Origin: Tribonema minus
Taxonomy: Eukaryota; Sar; Xanthophyceae; Tribonematales; Tribonemataceae
Assembly (NCBI GenBank): GCA_017506865.1
Contig: JAFCMP010000532.1
Location: 615,720 to 679,719 of the forward strand
Direction of reading: 5' to 3'
DNA: 64,000 nt
The first letter of the stretch is position 1; every line of letters begins with the position of its first letter. The translations under genes and the position numbers were made by a program. Shown here piece after piece: positions 61,701 through 64,000 of the stretch. Below the pieces are notes generated by a model. It saw only the letters and a program-made list of their open reading frames with translations, did no database searches and was not told where the DNA came from.

Positions 61701-64000
61701 CACCGGCACAGGTGGCCAGGTAGTCCTCAGTGCCGGGCAGTCAGAGACTGGTGGTGCATTGACCATGTCTGCAGGGGCAGGAAGCAGCGCAGGCGGCACT
61801 GGTGGTGCTGTATCACTGGTATCAGGGTCAGGATCTGTGGGTGGAGGGATTGAGGTCACCAGCGGTGCTGGCGCATCTGGCAGCAGTGGCGACATCAGCA
61901 TCGGCACTGGCACAGGCGGGCCAGCGGGCATGAGTGGTGCTGTCTCTTTCAGCACTGGCATGTCATCATCTGGCACCAGCGGATCCGTTCTGATCAGCAG
62001 CGGCAGTGCTGCAAATGGCGGTGGTGGCCTCTTGAGCCTCACTGTCGGCACAGGTACATCTGGCACTGGAGGAAGCGTGTTGCTGAGCTCTGGGGCATCT
62101 GCATCAGGCGGAGATGTTTCAGTTTTGGCGGGTTCAGGGTCATTCGGGTCTGGTGGTTCCATGAGCCTTGCGGCAGGCACTGGTGCTATTGGCGGTGCTT
62201 TCTCTGTCAGCAGCGGCAGCGGCAACTCTGGCAACAGCGGGGCTGTGTCAGTACAGTCTGGCAATGCTGCTTTGGCAGGAGTCAGCGGAGATGTATCAGT
62301 CAGCTCCGGCACAGCTGCTCTCGGCAGAACTGGCGCAGTACGCATCAGCACTGGTGTTGCCACTGCGGGCAGTGGAGGTGAGCTGAGCCTGACAGTAGGG
62401 TCCGGCACTGTTGGTGAAGGAGGTGCAGTCATGATCGAGGCAGGAGTGTCCGCCAGTGGTGGTGCCGTCAGCATAGGAGCAGGCACAGGTACTGCCGGCG
62501 ATGGTGGCAGTGTCCGCGTGACAGCTGGCGATGGCAGCTCCACTGGTGGCTCTTTGTCCTTTGCAAGTGGTGCAGCATCCTCTGGTAACAGCGGAGTAGT
62601 CAGCCTCGTTTCAGGATTCAGCAGTGCATCTGGCTCGAGTGGCGACCTTGTGTTTAGCTCTGGGACATCATCATCGGGTCCAAGTGGCTCTGTCTTGATT
62701 GGCAGCGGCACTGCCACTGAAGGGGCCGGCGGGCAGTTGAGCCTTGTTGTTGGCTCAGGAACATCAGGTGCTGGTGGAAGTGTTGTTGTACAAGCGGGCC
62801 AGTCCACACTCGGTGGTGCTGTCAGCATTGCTGCAGGAAGCGGCACGAGCGGTGCTGGAGGTGCAGTAAGGCTGGTGACAGGCTCTGGCATCTCAAGTGG
62901 AGCTCTATCAATCAGCAGTGCTTACGGTTCAGCAACAACAACAGGTTCTGTCAGCTTGGCCTCCGGAGACAGTGGCTCAAGCGGTGTGAGCGGCAATCTT
63001 GCTCTGCGGTCCGGTACTTCTGGTGCAGGTGACAGCGGTGCTGTTGACATCACTACAGGAGGTGCCACAGGCGGCAGGGGCGGTGCCTTGAGCCTGACCG
63101 TCGGCAGCGGCACAAGCGGTGCAGGTGGCGCACTGCAGCTGACTGCAGGATTCAGCAGCAGCGGCGACGGTGGCAACATCAACCTCAGCAGTGGTTCATC
63201 CAACAGTGCGGCAAGCGGCGATGTCAGTGTTGCATCTGCTGCTGGCACAATGTCTGGCAAGCTGGTGCTGAGCTCTGGCGCATCGAGGTCTGGCAGCACA
63301 GGTGGTGTACTTGTCGGCAGTGGCAGCGCCTCAGGCGGAGTCGGGGGCCCTGTAAGTCTAACTGTGGGCAGCGGTGACTCTGGTGCTGGTGGTGAACTGC
63401 TATTGGCATCAGGGGCATCCACAACTGGCGGCACTATCAGTGTTGCTGCCGGTGCTGGCACAAGCAGTGTTGGTGGTGCCATTAACCTCCAGTCTGGTGC
63501 TGGCACCGAGGGGGGCGCAGTGACTGTCAAGACCGGAAGTGGCGCAGTCAATGATGGCGGCGCACTGTCGCTGTTGACAGGCGACGGTGGTGCAAGCGGA
63601 GTCAGCGGCATGTTGACGCTGAGCTCGGGCGGCATCAGGGTCAGGCAACAGCGGCGCAGTGTTGATCGGCAGCGGTTCAGCCACTGGTGGAGGTGGAGGT
63701 ATGCTCCAGCTGTCTGTGGGCAGTGGCGATGCTGGTCAGGAGGCGCATTGGTGCTGATGTCAGGACAAGCAGCCACGGGCGGTGATGTGCGTATGGTAGC
63801 AGGGACAGGCATCACGGAATCTGGTGGTACGGTGAGCATAGCATCAGGCAGCGGCTCCAGCAGTGGTGCACTTCACCTGGCGACTGGCACCGGAGCGACG
63901 GCCGCAGCGGTGCTGTTAGCATCGTATCTGGTGCAAGTGGAGCTGCGGGGGCCAGCGGCGAGCTTGTGCTCAGCACTGGCACATCCCAGTCTGGCACTAG
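31787..64000 (+). CDS. Giant secreted-type beta-solenoid repeat protein with PSI and Peptidase S74 domains (3' incomplete)
   Basis: Proposed exons: 31,787-31,928, 32,123-32,177 and 32,253 to beyond the window, joined in phase at GTGAGT donors and CAG acceptors. The last exon is open for 31.7 kb without a stop, giving about 10,650 residues so far. Order: Arg-rich N-terminus and a hydrophobic stretch AGLAISVCLFA (possible signal peptide); Cys-rich PSI-like modules (about residues 60-155); Gly/Ser/Ala/Thr repeats with an SGG-V-hydrophobic-SG pattern (about 180-3,680); a Peptidase S74 domain (about 3,720-3,890); then the same repeats to the edge, the last 16 kb as near-identical 1,001-residue units. 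S74 domains of phage tailspikes and MYRF trimerise and cleave themselves, so an extracellular trimeric fibre is a reasonable inference, not shown. The start exon is the weakest part: its n-region is long and an earlier exon may exist. Three single-base indels near 63.63-63.90 kb disturb the frame locally. Confidence 0.75.
31929..32122 (+). other. Intron 1 of the giant gene (proposed)
   Basis: Donor CAAACTG|GTGAGTGC and acceptor TTTGTTTCGACAG|CCAGTC; 194 bases. It splits an Ala codon (G|CC). Joining restores the frame into the Cys/Trp-containing exon 2. Confidence 0.6.
32178..32252 (+). other. Intron 2 of the giant gene (proposed)
   Basis: Donor AATACTG|GTGAGTCATT and acceptor CTTTCTCTCTGCGTGCAG|GTCCGAG; 75 bases. 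It splits a Trp codon (TG|G), giving GEYW-SEVAKCSPC across the junction. Confidence 0.65.
32253..32520 (+). other. PSI-like cysteine-rich module pair
   Basis: Two Cys-rich blocks follow each other. The first is KCSPC ... GCGYCLSTLQCLDG with a later PCPSW. The second is CGQYENCSSCVASDECAWC followed by C at short spacing. The C-x2-C, CxWC/CGYC and C-x-G..C-x2-W spacing is that of PSI (plexin-semaphorin-integrin) modules, which occur in extracellular proteins. This supports export of the protein. The spacing has not been checked against a profile. Confidence 0.6.
43201..43740 (+). other. Peptidase S74 / intramolecular chaperone auto-processing domain
   Basis: The frame leaves the repeat and becomes a globular domain. 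It includes SSDQRIKNRVEDVDVDDLL (the S-D-x-R-x-K signature), then KSYHYTEQW, the hallmark GVIAQQLATIFPEHV, and MDLIGAVQAM near the end. The presumed nucleophile Ser is codon 43,393-43,395 and the Lys five residues on is codon 43,408-43,410, matching the Ser-Lys dyad described for MYRF and phage endosialidase chaperone domains. The fragment RGYDLRIQEVAKDDPRIITN just before it resembles the region leading into S74 domains. Such domains normally sit at the C-terminus. Here the repeat resumes with no stop, so more than 6,700 residues follow. Confidence 0.85.
47687..48229 (+). repeat. Partial leading unit of the 3,003-bp array
   Basis: Matches the last 543 bases of the first full unit (50,690-51,232) at a constant 3,003-base offset. 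Upstream of about 47,687 similarity falls to that of the general repeat, marking the left boundary of near-identity. Confidence 0.7.
48230..51232 (+). repeat. 3,003-bp tandem unit 1
   Basis: Unit boundaries are set at the recurring GTGGTGCACTTCACCTGGCG. The unit is 3,003 bases, exactly 1,001 codons, so copy gain or loss keeps the giant frame open. Within it runs a degenerate repeat of roughly 14-18 residues ending in a hydrophobic strand and S/A-G. Confidence 0.9.
51233..54853 (+). repeat. Enlarged tandem unit 2 (3,621 bp, internal 618-bp duplication)
   Basis: Same unit plus 618 bases (206 codons). The block containing GCACTGCAGCTGACTGCAGG and the following GGATTCAGCAGCGGCGGCGA occurs at about 53,500 and again 618 bases later. 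The insertion includes a stretch around 53,800-54,060 not present in the other units. The frame is preserved. Confidence 0.85.
54854..57856 (+). repeat. 3,003-bp tandem unit 3
   Basis: Near-identical to unit 1 with scattered substitutions, same length and phase. Confidence 0.9.
57857..60859 (+). repeat. 3,003-bp tandem unit 4
   Basis: Near-identical to units 1 and 3. It shares some variant bases specifically with unit 3 (for example TCAGGGTCATTCGGGTCTGG near 56,127 and 59,130), suggesting that these two are each other's closest copies over that part. Confidence 0.9.
60860..63862 (+). repeat. 3,003-bp tandem unit 5, with compensating indels near its end
   Basis: Same length overall, but with +1 near 63,630 and -1 near 63,737 relative to other units, so about 107 bases are read in a different frame. 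A few substitutions also cluster here. Confidence 0.85.
63863..64000 (+). repeat. Start of tandem unit 6, cut by the window edge
   Basis: Matches the start of the other units. One base is missing near 63,898 (GCGAGTGGCCGC becomes GCGACGGCCGC), shifting the frame to the edge without creating a stop. Confidence 0.8.

Noticed and set aside
47741-62386. Recurrent 60-72-codon plus-strand frames in the second reading frame of each unit
   Set aside because: Out-of-frame shadows that recur only because the units recur.
48240-62891. Five minus-strand frames of 658-673 codons, Pro/Ala/Leu-rich, one per tandem unit
   Set aside because: They are the reverse complement of the continuous plus-strand frame, which is far longer, carries recognisable PSI and S74 domains, and is spliced to plausible 5' exons. 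Their openness follows from the repeat codon composition.
48230-64000. CRISPR or satellite interpretation of the tandem array
   Set aside because: Units are 3 kb, coding and contiguous, without spacers. A non-coding satellite would not keep a single frame open throughout.

Overview
The window looks like nuclear DNA of a eukaryote, most likely a unicellular alga or similar protist. There are no bacterial operons and intergenic DNA is long and repeat-rich. Introns have canonical GT..AG ends (GTGAGT and GTAAGA donors, pyrimidine-rich acceptors). Long mononucleotide G/C tracts are frequent in the first 32 kb. The species cannot be named from sequence alone.

The right half (about 31.8 kb to the window edge) is one giant plus-strand gene. 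After two small putative 5' exons there is a single open frame from 32,253 to 64,000 without a stop, more than 10,500 codons and still open at the edge. The product starts with a possible signal peptide and cysteine-rich PSI-like modules. It continues as thousands of residues of Gly/Ser/Ala/Thr-rich repeats of beta-helix or beta-solenoid type. At 43.2-43.7 kb it carries a recognisable Peptidase S74 / intramolecular chaperone auto-processing domain with an intact Ser...Lys dyad, and then returns to the same repeats. From about 47.7 kb the repeats form a near-identical tandem array of 3,003-bp (1,001-codon) units, one of them enlarged by an internal 618-bp duplication. Long antisense Pro/Ala/Leu-rich open frames here are shadows.

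On the minus strand at 23.6-27.5 kb are two paralogous, decayed genes. They align exon for exon and carry RuvC-like motifs of the TnpB/Fanzor (OrfB) family of RNA-guided nucleases. The copy at 23.6-25.4 kb keeps RuvC-I, RuvC-II and RuvC-III-like motifs plus an acidic tail, but has a nonsense codon and frameshifts. The copy at 26.5-27.5 kb is truncated before RuvC-II. Next to them, at 22.4-23.2 kb, is a gap-free 788-bp copy of part of the giant gene.

The left third (1-22 kb) is a repeat landscape. About 7.7 kb of plus-strand, stop-poor but frame-shifting sequence (2.7-10.5 kb) lies between two roughly 315-bp direct repeats. Inverted dispersed repeats, a candidate TA-flanked terminal-inverted-repeat element (14.6-15.7 kb) and many short tandem duplications follow. 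Only a few isolated exons there look coding, and none is identified.
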